NCBI GenBank assembly: GCA_015066665.1
Contig: SVNX01000003.1
Coordinates: forward strand, 1-39,073
Source: Ruminococcus sp.
GTDB lineage: Bacteria > Bacillota > Clostridia > Oscillospirales > Ruminococcaceae
Length of the DNA: 39,073 bases
Direction of reading: 5' to 3'
In this document: in pieces, positions 1-6,522 of the stretch
How positions within the stretch are numbered: position 1 is the first letter of the stretch
Layout of the letters: every line of letters begins with the position of its first letter
Made by a program: the position numbers and the translations under genes
The notes under the pieces: model-generated
The model's input: the letters and a program-made list of their open reading frames with translations, nothing else
What the model was told of the DNA's origin: nothing
Database searches by the model: none

Positions 1-171
1 GGCAACGATGGAATCCTTGTTGAAGCCGAGGGCGCTGACTACGCCCGCAAGTCACAGTTCATTCCGAATGCACGAGCAATCATTGAGGCGAATGACATTA
101 CTGCCGGAGAACATCAGCTCCATGCAGGGCTGAAAGCTATGGCTGCATCATGGAAGAATGTGACTTCCTGA
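1..171 (+). CDS. C-terminal fragment of an unrecognised protein
   Basis: Frame 1 is open from the window edge to TGA at 169-171 and gives the last 56 residues of a protein whose start lies outside the window. The fragment reads like a real protein, with mixed charge and balanced composition, and ends in KNVTS. I do not recognise the family and see no catalytic motif. It overlaps the next small ORF by 22 nt in another frame. That is compatible with translational coupling, or with a frameshift that split one longer gene. Confidence 0.45.
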   Translation, partial: GNDGILVEAEGADYARKSQFIPNARAIIEANDITAGEHQLHAGLKAMAASWKNVTS

Positions 172-389
172 AGGATCTGATTACCATGCTCACGGCAATC
201 ACCTTCGACCGCTTTGGAGTGATCCGTGATTATCTCTACGAAAGAGATGAGAACGATGAATACTTCTTTGGAATTCCTAAGGGCAACAAGATTGAAGTCT
301 ATTTGCTGACTTCGGCAGAGGATCTGTACGAATACCTTGCTGAGGAAAGTGAGGGGTTCAGGTTGATTGCGATGAAAGCACGCTCATAA
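150..389 (+). CDS. Small hypothetical protein (79 aa)
   Basis: This is an acidic 79-residue ORF starting MEECDFLKDL, with no signal peptide, membrane helix or recognised motif. It overlaps the end of the upstream fragment by 22 nt. No clear Shine-Dalgarno precedes ATG 150, so it may be translated by coupling or be the frameshifted tail of the upstream gene. The composition (many Asp/Glu/Tyr, few rare residues) resembles a small cytoplasmic accessory protein. It ends just before the promoter at 404-432, so it belongs to the preceding transcription unit. Function unknown. Confidence 0.4.
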   Translation: MEECDFLKDLITMLTAITFDRFGVIRDYLYERDENDEYFFGIPKGNKIEVYLLTSAEDLYEYLAEESEGFRLIAMKARS

Positions 390-403
390 ATTTTCGCAAG
401 CTA

Positions 404-432
404 TTGCAAATTGATCGGGGGTATGATATAAT
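404..432 (+). promoter_or_regulatory. Sigma-A promoter before the metal-operon leader
   Basis: TTGCAA at 404-409 and a consensus TATAAT at 427-432 are separated by exactly 17 bp. Transcription should start near 439. It would first produce the structured leader ending at the terminator 535-574, then the COG0523 operon if it reads through. Confidence 0.75.
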
Positions 433-435
433 ATA

Positions 436-574
436 GAAAAAGAAACGACTAAGCGCATGACAGCTTAAGTGCTGAAAAGCATGGAAATACGTCAAAAACG
501 AAGTGATCAATTTCGCCACGTATTGACATACAAGAAAAGCTGAAATGACGAATATACGTCGTTTCAGCTTTTTG
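436..574 (+). promoter_or_regulatory. Candidate structured leader RNA or small RNA (attenuator-like)
   Basis: This is about 135 nt between a strong promoter and a strong intrinsic terminator, without a convincing ORF. Visible helices are TGCT/AGCA with a GAAA tetraloop (470-481), AATACGT pairing with ACGTATT (486-492 with 518-524), and the terminator stem. The ACGTAT segment at 518-523 can alternatively pair with ATACGT at 554-559, which overlaps the loop and the start of the terminator's 3' arm. That is a possible antiterminator. It matches no riboswitch class I know. It may be a free small RNA or an attenuator for the metal operon starting at 630. Confidence 0.5.
535..574 (+). terminator. 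Strong intrinsic terminator upstream of the COG0523 gene
   Basis: The 16-bp arms at 535-550 and 557-572 pair fully with one G-U and a 6-nt loop, with A-rich and T-rich ends. It lies 56 nt before the downstream start codon, the usual place for premature-termination control. Confidence 0.85.
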
Positions 575-629
575 TTATAGTGGTGCATAGGAATGCAGTG
601 TGCAAATTTTAAGAAAGAAGTGTGGATTT

Positions 630-1868
630 ATGACAAAGATTACGATTTTCTCCGGCTTTCTCGGTGCGGGTAAAACAACCCTGATCAAAAAGCTCATTGC
701 CGAAGGCTACAAGGGCGAAAAGCTCGTGCTCATCGAGAATGAATTCGGCCAGATCGGCATTGACGGCGGCTTCCTGCAGGATGCCGGTGTGGAGATCACA
801 GAGATGAATTCCGGCTGCATCTGCTGCAGTCTCGTCGGCGATTTCGGCAAGGCACTCGAACAGGTACTCGCTGACTACCAGCCCGACCGCATTCTCATCG
901 AACCGTCCGGCGTAGGTAAGCTCAGCGATGTCATCAAGGCCGTGCAGAATATTGATGCACACGACGTCGTTCTTGATGGCTTCACCACTGTGGTTGACGC
1001 CAAGAAGTGCAAGATGTACCAGAAGAACTTCGGCGAATTCTTTGACAACCAGATCACTTACGCAAGCTGCCTGATTCTCAGCCACACAGCCGGTCTCTCG
1101 CAGGATAAGCTCAATGACTGCGTGCAGCGTCTGCGTGCCTGCAACCCCACAGCTCCCATCGTCACAACCGACTGGGATCAGCTCACCGGTGCTCAGCTTG
1201 TGGAGGCTATGACTCAGCAGCATACACTCGATGACGAGCTCAAGGCTCTTCTCCATGAGCAGGCGAACCACCACCACCATCACGAACATGGCGAGGACTG
1301 CGACTGTCACGATCATGAGCATCACCATCACGAGCACGGCGAGGACTGCACCTGCGGCTGTCACGATCATGAGCATCACCATCACGAGCATGGTGAAGAC
1401 TGCGGCTGCCACGATCATGAGCATCACCATCACGAGCATGGCGAGGACTGCGGCTGTCATGAGCATGAGCATCATCATCACGAGCATGGCGAGGACTGCA
1501 CCTGCGGCTGCCACGATCATGAGCATCATCATCACGAGCACGGCGAAGACTGCACCTGCGGCTGTCATGATCATCACCATCACCATGCGGACGATGTATT
1601 TGCAAGCTGGGGTACGGAAACACCGCAGCCCTATACAATGGATGAAATCACCGCTGCGCTGGAAGCCCTGTCCGATGCCGATACCTATGGTATGGTACTC
1701 CGTGCCAAGGGTATTGTGGCAGGCGAGGACGGCCAGTGGATTCACTTTGACTATGTGCCCGGTACGCCCGATGTGCGTCATGGCTGTGCTGCCACAACAG
1801 GCCGCCTGTGCGTAATCGGTGCCGGCATTCATGAGGATGCGCTCAAGAAGCTCTTCCGTGCGGAATAA
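630..1868 (+). CDS. COG0523/CobW-family GTPase with His/Cys-rich repeat domain (putative metallochaperone)
   Basis: This 412-residue protein belongs to the G3E P-loop GTPases that deliver metals, often zinc, to client enzymes. The Walker A loop GFLGAGKTT is at about residues 9-17. The family metal motif CxCC (GCICC) is near residues 62-65. Residues about 212-319 form six tandem His/Cys-rich units, followed by a CobW_C-like domain at about 330-412. The canonical guanine-specificity NKxD is not visible; the corresponding region reads LSHTAGLS. ATG 630 is preferred over GTG 600 because the protein then begins right at the first beta strand, MTKITIFSG. The upstream SD is weak. The next gene follows after 10 nt. 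The metal (zinc, nickel or cobalt) and the client are not determined here. Confidence 0.9.
   Translation: MTKITIFSGFLGAGKTTLIKKLIAEGYKGEKLVLIENEFGQIGIDGGFLQDAGVEITEMNSGCICCSLVGDFGKALEQVLADYQPDRILIEPSGVGKLSDVIKAVQNIDAHDVVLDGFTTVVDAKKCKMYQKNFGEFFDNQITYASCLILSHTAGLSQDKLNDCVQRLRACNPTAPIVTTDWDQLTGAQLVEAMTQQHTLDDELKALLHEQANHHHHHEHGEDCDCHDHEHHHHEHGEDCTCGCHDHEHHHHEHGEDCGCHDHEHHHHEHGEDCGCHEHEHHHHEHGEDCTCGCHDHEHHHHEHGEDCTCGCHDHHHHHADDVFASWGTETPQPYTMDEITAALEALSDADTYGMVLRAKGIVAGEDGQWIHFDYVPGTPDVRHGCAATTGRLCVIGAGIHEDALKKLFRAE
1267..1590 (+). repeat. In-frame tandem repeat encoding six His/Cys metal-binding units
   Basis: About 320 bp of direct repeats inside the COG0523 gene. Each unit encodes a His run, then EHGEDC, then either CxC or CxCxC, then HDHE or a variant. 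Units are 16 residues (48 bp: the first, third and fourth) or 18 residues (54 bp: the second, fifth and sixth). All keep the reading frame. The DNA similarity makes the array prone to copy-number change. Confidence 0.9.
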
Positions 1869-1878
1869 GGAGGAACAC

Positions 1879-2844
1879 ATGATGCCGAACAATCAGATGG
1901 ACGAAATCCCGGTATATCTCTTCCTGGGTTTCCTGGAAGCGGGCAAGACCAAGTTTATTCAGGAGACGCTTGAGGACAAGCGCTTCAACAACGGCGAAAA
2001 GACCCTCGTGCTGCTGTGCGAGGAGGGCGAGGAGGAATATGACCCCTCCACCTATCCCAGCAAGAATGTCGTGTTCCACACCGTTGAGGAGCAGGAAGAA
2101 TTCAATCCCGCCAACCTGAAGAAGATCCTGAAGGACTGCGGCGCCACCAGAGTGGTGCTCGAGTACAACGGCATGTGGACGATCCAGCACCTGTTCGAGA
2201 GCCTGCCCGTGGAGTGGGCGGTTTACCAGTGCATGTGCTTCGTGGATTCGAACACATTCCTGCAGTACAATGCCAATATGCGCAGCCTCGTTGTGGACAA
2301 GATCAATGTCAGCGAGCTGGTTGTGTTCAATCGTTTTGCAGTGGGTGAGATGGATCAGCTTGAATTCCATAAGATCGTCCGCGGCATCAGCCGCCGTGCA
2401 CAGATCGCCTATGAGACGACTGACGGCGAGGTTGCCTATGATGATATCGAGGATCCGCTGCCCTTTGATGTAGAGGCGGATGAGATCACGCTCAAGGACG
2501 AGGATTATGCCCTCTGGTACCGTGACATCATGGAGGAGCCGGAGAAGTATCACGGCAAGAACATGACCTTCCGCGGTGTTGTGGCGGTCGATCCGAAGTT
2601 CCCCAAGGGCGTGTTTGCTGTGGGCCGTCATGTCATGACCTGCTGTGTGGATGATATCCAGTATTGCTGGCTGGTAGCTGAATGGGATAAGGCCTCACTG
2701 TTTGACACACGCCAGTGGGTGCGTGTGACAGGCACCATTTCCGTGCAGAAGCACAAGCTGTACCGCGGTAAGGGCCCTGTGCTGAAGGTGGAATCCGTCA
2801 TCCTGACCGATGCACCGGCACAGGAAGTGGCGACATTCTATTAA
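1879..2844 (+). CDS. COG0523-like P-loop protein fused to a YcgQ/TIGR03943-like domain
   Basis: A 321-residue protein, in operon with the COG0523 gene. ATG 1879 is chosen because AAGGAGG at 1867-1873 precedes it with good spacing. The N-terminal part has a degenerate G3E fold with P-loop GFLEAGKT (about residues 17-24). It lacks the CxCC metal motif and NKxD. The C-terminal about 110 residues (EEPEKYHGKNMTFRGVV, then a TCC, then WVRVTGTI) resemble the end of the YcgQ/TIGR03943 family, which is usually a separate membrane-linked protein. No membrane helix is visible here. The combination suggests a partner of the metallochaperone or of a metal permease. The biochemical role is unknown and GTPase activity is uncertain. 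Confidence 0.75.
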   Translation: MMPNNQMDEIPVYLFLGFLEAGKTKFIQETLEDKRFNNGEKTLVLLCEEGEEEYDPSTYPSKNVVFHTVEEQEEFNPANLKKILKDCGATRVVLEYNGMWTIQHLFESLPVEWAVYQCMCFVDSNTFLQYNANMRSLVVDKINVSELVVFNRFAVGEMDQLEFHKIVRGISRRAQIAYETTDGEVAYDDIEDPLPFDVEADEITLKDEDYALWYRDIMEEPEKYHGKNMTFRGVVAVDPKFPKGVFAVGRHVMTCCVDDIQYCWLVAEWDKASLFDTRQWVRVTGTISVQKHKLYRGKGPVLKVESVILTDAPAQEVATFY

Positions 2845-2859
2845 GTAGAGGCAGAAGCG

Positions 2860-3156
2860 ATGGCAATTTCAGAGAGTTTTGTTCTGATCGGTCTTGCCTG
2901 GTTCGGACTGTGGCTGGTGCTTCATCTGCTGCTGGCACTGGCAGGACTGATTCCGGGACTGATCGGGCTGAAGAAATGGAAGCAGCTGCGCCGGATGGAA
3001 ACGGGCAATGCTGCGGAAAGGCAGTCCCTCCGGAACAGCGCACTGATTTGCAGCATTATGGGCGTTGTATGTATCGGATACGGCTTGTATCAGGTGCTTT
3101 CGACGCTGGCAGCCATGGCTATGCTGGTCTGCTTTGGTTTGCTTTCCGGTATGTAA
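2860..3156 (+). CDS. Small membrane protein of the metal operon
   Basis: A 98-residue protein with two strongly hydrophobic segments, at about residues 6-36 and 62-95, joined by a basic loop (KKWKQLRRME). No family is recognised. It begins 15 nt after the fused P-loop protein with a weak purine-rich SD, and ends 7 nt before a strong terminator, so it is the last gene of the operon. A membrane anchor or transport accessory role is inferred only from position. Confidence 0.65.
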   Translation: MAISESFVLIGLAWFGLWLVLHLLLALAGLIPGLIGLKKWKQLRRMETGNAAERQSLRNSALICSIMGVVCIGYGLYQVLSTLAAMAMLVCFGLLSGM

Positions 3157-3162
3157 AGATAT

Positions 3163-3196
3163 AAAAAAGCGTTCTTCGTGGGAAGAACGCTTTTTT
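3163..3196. terminator. Bidirectional intrinsic terminator
   Basis: Arms GCGTTCTTC and GAAGAACGC enclose a 4-nt loop, with six A's before and six T's after. It ends the plus-strand metal operon and also serves the convergent tautomerase gene. Confidence 0.9.
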
Positions 3197-3250
3197 GTTT
3201 GATGGGAAATGATCAGATACAAAGCGTGCGCGGGCAGACGCCGTGCACCG

Positions 3251-3592
3251 TTAAAAATTGCCCTCGTTCCATCCCCATTTGTCCGTCTCTGCATATTTCA
3301 CATAAATGCGGGCAGGGGAAATGCCCAGATTCTCGCTGAGAATGCTGCAGATGCGGCCGGTCAGAGCATCGCATGCGGATGCACCCGCACTGCCGAAGAC
3401 GCTGACTTCAACCATGGCCGCAGGGGCATCACTGCCCTGGAACCAGAGCATCTGCTCCGCTTCCATGCCCACCATGAGCCACTGTTCGGACTTGCCCGGA
3501 ATGGCTGTGATGGCCTGTCCCAGTGCGGACTTGATGGCGGCCGCCTTGTCAGCGGCAATCGGGGTGTTGGTTTTGACGTTGATGTAAGGCAT
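3251..3592 (-). CDS. MIF-family tautomerase (phenylpyruvate tautomerase-like)
   Basis: A 113-residue protein, the size of human MIF (114 aa). It starts MPYINVKTN, so processing would expose Pro at the N terminus, the catalytic base of the tautomerase superfamily. A Lys in the IPGK segment aligns by eye with MIF Lys32, and the C terminus WGWNEGNF closely resembles the VGWNNSTF end of animal MIF. The ATG at 3592 has a strong SD (AAGGAGG) 9 nt upstream. The protein is probably a soluble homotrimer. The natural substrate in bacteria is uncertain; keto-enol tautomerisation of phenylpyruvate-like compounds is typical of the family. It lies downstream of the zinc-ribbon gene but a terminator separates them. 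Confidence 0.88.
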   Translation of the reverse strand: MPYINVKTNTPIAADKAAAIKSALGQAITAIPGKSEQWLMVGMEAEQMLWFQGSDAPAAMVEVSVFGSAGASACDALTGRICSILSENLGISPARIYVKYAETDKWGWNEGNF

Positions 3593-3643
3593 GGTGTTTC
3601 CTCCTTTTGATGGGTGCTTCGTGCAGAAGCACCGGTTTCTGAA

Positions 3644-3670
3644 CAAAAACGCCCCGTGAAGGCGGGGCGT
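3644..3670 (-). terminator. Intrinsic terminator of the zinc-ribbon pilin-like gene
   Basis: Read on the minus strand, CGCCCCGCC, a short loop and a GGGGCG arm are followed by five T's. It lies 8 nt after the stop codon at 3678. Confidence 0.85.
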
Positions 3671-3677
3671 TGTGTGC

Positions 3678-4478
3678 TTAATAGTACGAGAACAGATACT
3701 CGCAGGCGTCGATATAGAGATCGTTGATATCCCAGTCCGTGTCAGTGTAAGTGCCGCTGAAGCTTGCAGGACCTTCATTGACAACTGTGGTATTCGGATA
3801 AGTACCGATGGTGTCACCGTCATTTTCCACGCAGGCAGCGTAGGAAACATAACCATCCTGTACAACTACAAAATAAGTGTAGTCATTGATGGTGTCGAAA
3901 TATTTCTCACTCGTGGCATAGAATACATCTGCATCGCCGGGTACATTGATGTTCGCATCCGATTCGGAGCAGATCACATAGGTACCGCTGATGTTCATGC
4001 CCTCGGCATCCATTTCCGTAATCGTTGTGGAGTAGGAATTGAGGATTGTCTTGGCTGCTGCATTCACGGAAGCTTGAGTGGACTTGGCTGTGTAGCCGAG
4101 TATGGACGGAACGAGAATTGCAGCCAGAATACCGGTGATGGGCAGGCAGAGCACCAGCAGCACGATGATGATGATCACCACGATCAGTCCGACATTGGAC
4201 TTCTTCTTGGGCGCATTCATGTTCTGGTTCTGGTTGTAGTTCTGCTGATCGAAGGTCTGCTGACCATTCGGGTAACCGTATGTATTCTGTGCAGGCATAC
4301 CATATGTATCCTGTGCAGGCATACCGTATGTATCCTGCGCCGGTGTACCATATGTATTCTGGTTCGGAATGCCCTGATTCTGAGTCGGAACACCCTGATT
4401 CTGGGGAATATTCTGTTGTGTGCAGCCGCAGACCTCATTTTCACCCAGCGGTCTGCCGCAGTTCGGACAAAATGCCAT
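3678..4478 (-). CDS. Zinc-ribbon protein with Gln/Asn-rich linker and pilin-like transmembrane helix
   Basis: A 266-residue protein. The start at 4478 has GAAGGAGG upstream on the minus strand. Residues 1-20 form a zinc ribbon (CPNCGRPL, then CGC). Residues about 25-95 are a Gln/Asn/Pro-rich linker with repeats such as NTYGTPAQ and DTYGMPAQ. Residues about 103-135 are strongly hydrophobic and run into ILAAILVPSILGYTAKST, which matches the start of type IVa major pilins (AILAAIALP...). The remainder (about 130 residues, Asp/Tyr-rich) should be extracytoplasmic. No prepilin peptidase site (K/RG followed by F/M-TLxE) is present, so it is probably a membrane protein rather than an assembled pilin. 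It is monocistronic. Function unknown. Confidence 0.7.
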   Translation of the reverse strand: MAFCPNCGRPLGENEVCGCTQQNIPQNQGVPTQNQGIPNQNTYGTPAQDTYGMPAQDTYGMPAQNTYGYPNGQQTFDQQNYNQNQNMNAPKKKSNVGLIVVIIIIVLLVLCLPITGILAAILVPSILGYTAKSTQASVNAAAKTILNSYSTTITEMDAEGMNISGTYVICSESDANINVPGDADVFYATSEKYFDTINDYTYFVVVQDGYVSYAACVENDGDTIGTYPNTTVVNEGPASFSGTYTDTDWDINDLYIDACEYLFSYY

Positions 4479-4529
4479 AGTAAAAGCCTCCTTCTTCATG
4501 TGCTTTCCCCGCAGGAAAAGTATACTATT

Positions 4530-4558
4530 ATTATAAAAGAAATTCGCCGCAATTACAA
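4530..4558 (-). promoter_or_regulatory. Promoter of the zinc-ribbon gene
   Basis: On the minus strand TTGTAA (4558-4553) and TATAAT (4535-4530) are 17 bp apart, about 50 nt before the start codon. Confidence 0.75.
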
Positions 4559-4670
4559 GCACCTGAAGGCATTCGGCCGATATTTTCGGCATACCAAACA
4601 AAATCCTCCACATTCTTTGTGCAGGCTGACGGTGCTGATGCGGTGTTCCATTCGTGTGATGTTATGGGCT

Positions 4671-4703
4671 GAAAAACAGGGAACCCCGTAGGATTCCCTG
4701 TGT
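4671..4703 (-). terminator. Terminator of the thiol-redox operon
   Basis: On the minus strand ACAGGGAA and TTCCCTGT arms are followed by a T run, immediately after the thioredoxin stop codon. Confidence 0.8.
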
Positions 4704-4706
4704 GCG

Positions 4707-5018
4707 TTATTTCAGCAGTGCTTCGAGCTGTGCCTTCGGGCGCAGGCCGACAACGGTGTCCGTGACCTTGCCGTTTTTGAAGATCATCACGGTCGGAATG
4801 CTTGCAATGCCGAACTTTGCCGCCAGCTGAGGCTCGCTGTCCACATTGATCTTGCCCACCTTGACACGGCCGGCATATTCCTCTGCGATCTCCGCAATCG
4901 TCGGTGCCAGCATCCGGCAGGGACCGCACCATGTTGCCCAGAAATCCACCAGAACCGGCACATCCGATGCCAGTACCTCGGCTTCAAAATTCTCCGCTGT
5001 GATTGTCAGTTCTTTCAT
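4707..5018 (-). CDS. trxA: Thioredoxin
   Basis: A 103-residue classical thioredoxin. It has WCGPC at about residues 30-34 (active-site dithiol), the preceding DFWAT strand and the cis-Pro segment IASIPT, at normal family length. Two adjacent ATGs exist (5021 and 5018). The SD AAAGGAG is 7 nt before 5018, so the second is preferred. It is the last gene of the ccdA-tlpA-FTR-trx operon, 13 nt after the FTR-like gene. In this context it is the likely cytoplasmic electron carrier between the FTR-like protein and CcdA. No NADPH thioredoxin reductase is nearby. Confidence 0.93.
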   Translation of the reverse strand: MKELTITAENFEAEVLASDVPVLVDFWATWCGPCRMLAPTIAEIAEEYAGRVKVGKINVDSEPQLAAKFGIASIPTVMIFKNGKVTDTVVGLRPKAQLEALLK

Positions 5019-5034
5019 CATATTGCTCCTTTCA

Positions 5035-5235
5035 TCAGTCCTTGGATTTGTAATACAGCATGCAGTGGCAGAAGCCCTCAAAATCAGGATCCTTGATCTG
5101 CTCACGGAATTCACGGCAGATGCACTTGTTTTCCTCCGTGCGTTCCAGCCGGCAGGGGCAGTAGCCGCCCGTCTGCGCCAAGCCCTCCTTGATGGTTCTG
5201 ACCATTTCTTCATCGGGATTGAATGTGACTTTCAT
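5035..5235 (-). CDS. Ferredoxin:thioredoxin reductase catalytic-chain-like protein
   Basis: A 66-residue protein with three CxC motifs: CPC, CIC nine residues later, and CHC fifteen residues after that, followed by MLYYK. This is the FTR beta-chain signature, where the cysteines hold a 4Fe-4S cluster and a redox disulfide that reduces thioredoxin with electrons from ferredoxin. Plant FTR has CPC-X16-CPC-X8-CHC, so the spacing here differs, as in short bacterial members. There is a strong SD (AGGAGG, 8 nt) that overlaps the end of tlpA. No variable (alpha) chain is present. Its place between tlpA and trx suggests it feeds ferredoxin electrons to the thioredoxin. Confidence 0.85.
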   Translation of the reverse strand: MKVTFNPDEEMVRTIKEGLAQTGGYCPCRLERTEENKCICREFREQIKDPDFEGFCHCMLYYKSKD

Positions 5236-5239
5236 CTCT

Positions 5240-5791
5240 TTAACCTCCTGTCAGTTCCTGCAGATATCCTTCCAGCACGTCCGCAGACATGGCGCCGATC
5301 TGGGCATTCTGGATGGTGCCGTCCGCATCGATGAACACCGTCAGCGGCACGGAATACACACCATAGGCCTGCGAGGCACTGTATTCTGTATCGTAATATA
5401 CGGGGAAGCTGTAGCCGTTCTGGTCAATGAAGGCCTTCACCGACTCCACAGTTTCCCGCTGGCCGTCGGTCAGATTCACCATCATGAAGCCGACCTCGTC
5501 CTTGTATGCATGATAGGCTGCCTCAAAGGCCGGCAGCTCGGATTTGCACGGGCCGCACCATGTCGCCCAGAAATTCACAACCATGGGCTTGCCGGAAAAA
5601 TCGGAGAGCCGGACGGCCTGTCCCGCATCGTCCTGCACCGTGAAATCCGGTGCCGTGTTGACGGATTCGTTCTGCGAGCCGGTGTCCGTCTCGGGCTTGT
5701 ATTGCTCCTGCAGCACCCTGTAGGCTGCACCCGCACCGACCATGGCCAGAATGAGTATGCCGCCCAGGATGAAGATCATTTGTTTTTTCAT
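5240..5791 (-). CDS. TlpA/ResA-like membrane-anchored thiol-disulfide oxidoreductase
   Basis: A 183-residue protein. It has an N-terminal anchor helix (about residues 5-24), a short polar linker, and a thioredoxin fold of the AhpC/TSA-Redoxin (TlpA) type with FWATWCGPCKSE at about residues 75-86 and the cis-Pro segment YSVPLT. It acts outside the membrane and normally reduces protein disulfides with electrons from CcdA. ATG 5791 is chosen because GAGG lies 5 nt upstream; the upstream in-frame GTG at 5797 sits inside that SD. The SD overlaps the ccdA stop codon, so the two are translationally coupled. Confidence 0.88.
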   Translation of the reverse strand: MKKQMIFILGGILILAMVGAGAAYRVLQEQYKPETDTGSQNESVNTAPDFTVQDDAGQAVRLSDFSGKPMVVNFWATWCGPCKSELPAFEAAYHAYKDEVGFMMVNLTDGQRETVESVKAFIDQNGYSFPVYYDTEYSASQAYGVYSVPLTVFIDADGTIQNAQIGAMSADVLEGYLQELTGG

Positions 5792-5798
5792 ATTCACC

Positions 5799-6452
5799 TC
5801 ACGAAAACCATGCCATCACCGTGTTCATCAGGCCCAGAGCCATCATGATGCCGATGACGATCAGGAAAATGCCGCTGACCAGATTGATCACGCGGTAATG
5901 CGATTTGATGAAGCCGAACGCCCCCTGCAGCTGATCGATGAGCACCGCCGAGATCAGAAACGGCACGCCCAGTCCCAGCGAATAGGTGCCAAGCAGCAGC
6001 AGTCCCTGCAGTGCCTTGCCCGAGGTCGAGGCCATCATCAGTGCCGAGCCGAGAAATGCCCCTACACAGGGCGTCAGGCTGACGGAATAGATCACGCCGA
6101 ATACGAACGCAGAAAAGATGCTTGTGATTTCGTGCGTGTTCTGCATGCCCTTGAAGAAGGGCAGGTGAATGACTTCGAGATAATGCAGCCCGAAAATCAC
6201 GACGATCAGACCGCAGACAATGTTGACGACCGTGCTCCATGAGGCCAGTACCGCCCCGAGTGTGCCGGCAAAAAGCCCCAGCAGGCAGAATACCACGGTG
6301 AAGCCCAGCACAAAGCTCCCCGCACGCAGCAGCGTGTGGTGCTTTTTGTCCGCATGTCCCGCAAAATAGGAAATATACAGCGGCAGCATGGGCAGCATGC
6401 AGGGGGAGATGAACGAGATCATTCCCTCCAGAAATGTGATCAGATACTGCAT
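5799..6452 (-). CDS. ccdA: CcdA/DsbD-family transmembrane thiol-electron transporter
   Basis: A 217-residue polytopic membrane protein with about six hydrophobic helices. Two conserved Cys-Pro motifs are visible, SPCMLPMLP (near residue 18) and SLTPCVGAFLG (near residue 126). These are the paired redox cysteines of the CcdA family. The family moves reducing equivalents from cytoplasmic thioredoxin to extracytoplasmic thioredoxin-like proteins. The ATG at 6452 lies 7 nt from AGGAGG; an in-frame TTG at 6470 is less likely. It is the first gene of the operon behind a strong promoter, and tlpA, its presumed acceptor, follows after 7 nt. Confidence 0.9.
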   Translation of the reverse strand: MQYLITFLEGMISFISPCMLPMLPLYISYFAGHADKKHHTLLRAGSFVLGFTVVFCLLGLFAGTLGAVLASWSTVVNIVCGLIVVIFGLHYLEVIHLPFFKGMQNTHEITSIFSAFVFGVIYSVSLTPCVGAFLGSALMMASTSGKALQGLLLLGTYSLGLGVPFLISAVLIDQLQGAFGFIKSHYRVINLVSGIFLIVIGIMMALGLMNTVMAWFS

Positions 6453-6522
6453 CGGCATCCCTCCTGTCAAATAGTATGGCCGGAAATACGGGGCACGAAT
6501 CGCTTTTTCGTGTTCTGCTTTT

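Noticed and set aside
523-551. TTGACA at 523-528 as a second promoter for the metal operon
   Set aside because: The matching -10 position reads TGACGA, with no usable -10 at 16-18 bp.
358-588. Minus-strand 76-codon ORF over the leader RNA
   Set aside because: It lies across the promoter and terminator hairpin, has no SD, and its translation is low-complexity.
1267-1590. Possible CRISPR array, because of regular direct repeats
   Set aside because: Repeats abut with no unique spacers and preserve a reading frame inside a coding gene.
609-1892. Minus-strand ORF antisense to the His/Cys repeat gene
   Set aside because: It is the reverse of the repeat and reads as Met/Val/Ala-rich repeats. The plus strand encodes a standard COG0523 GTPase.
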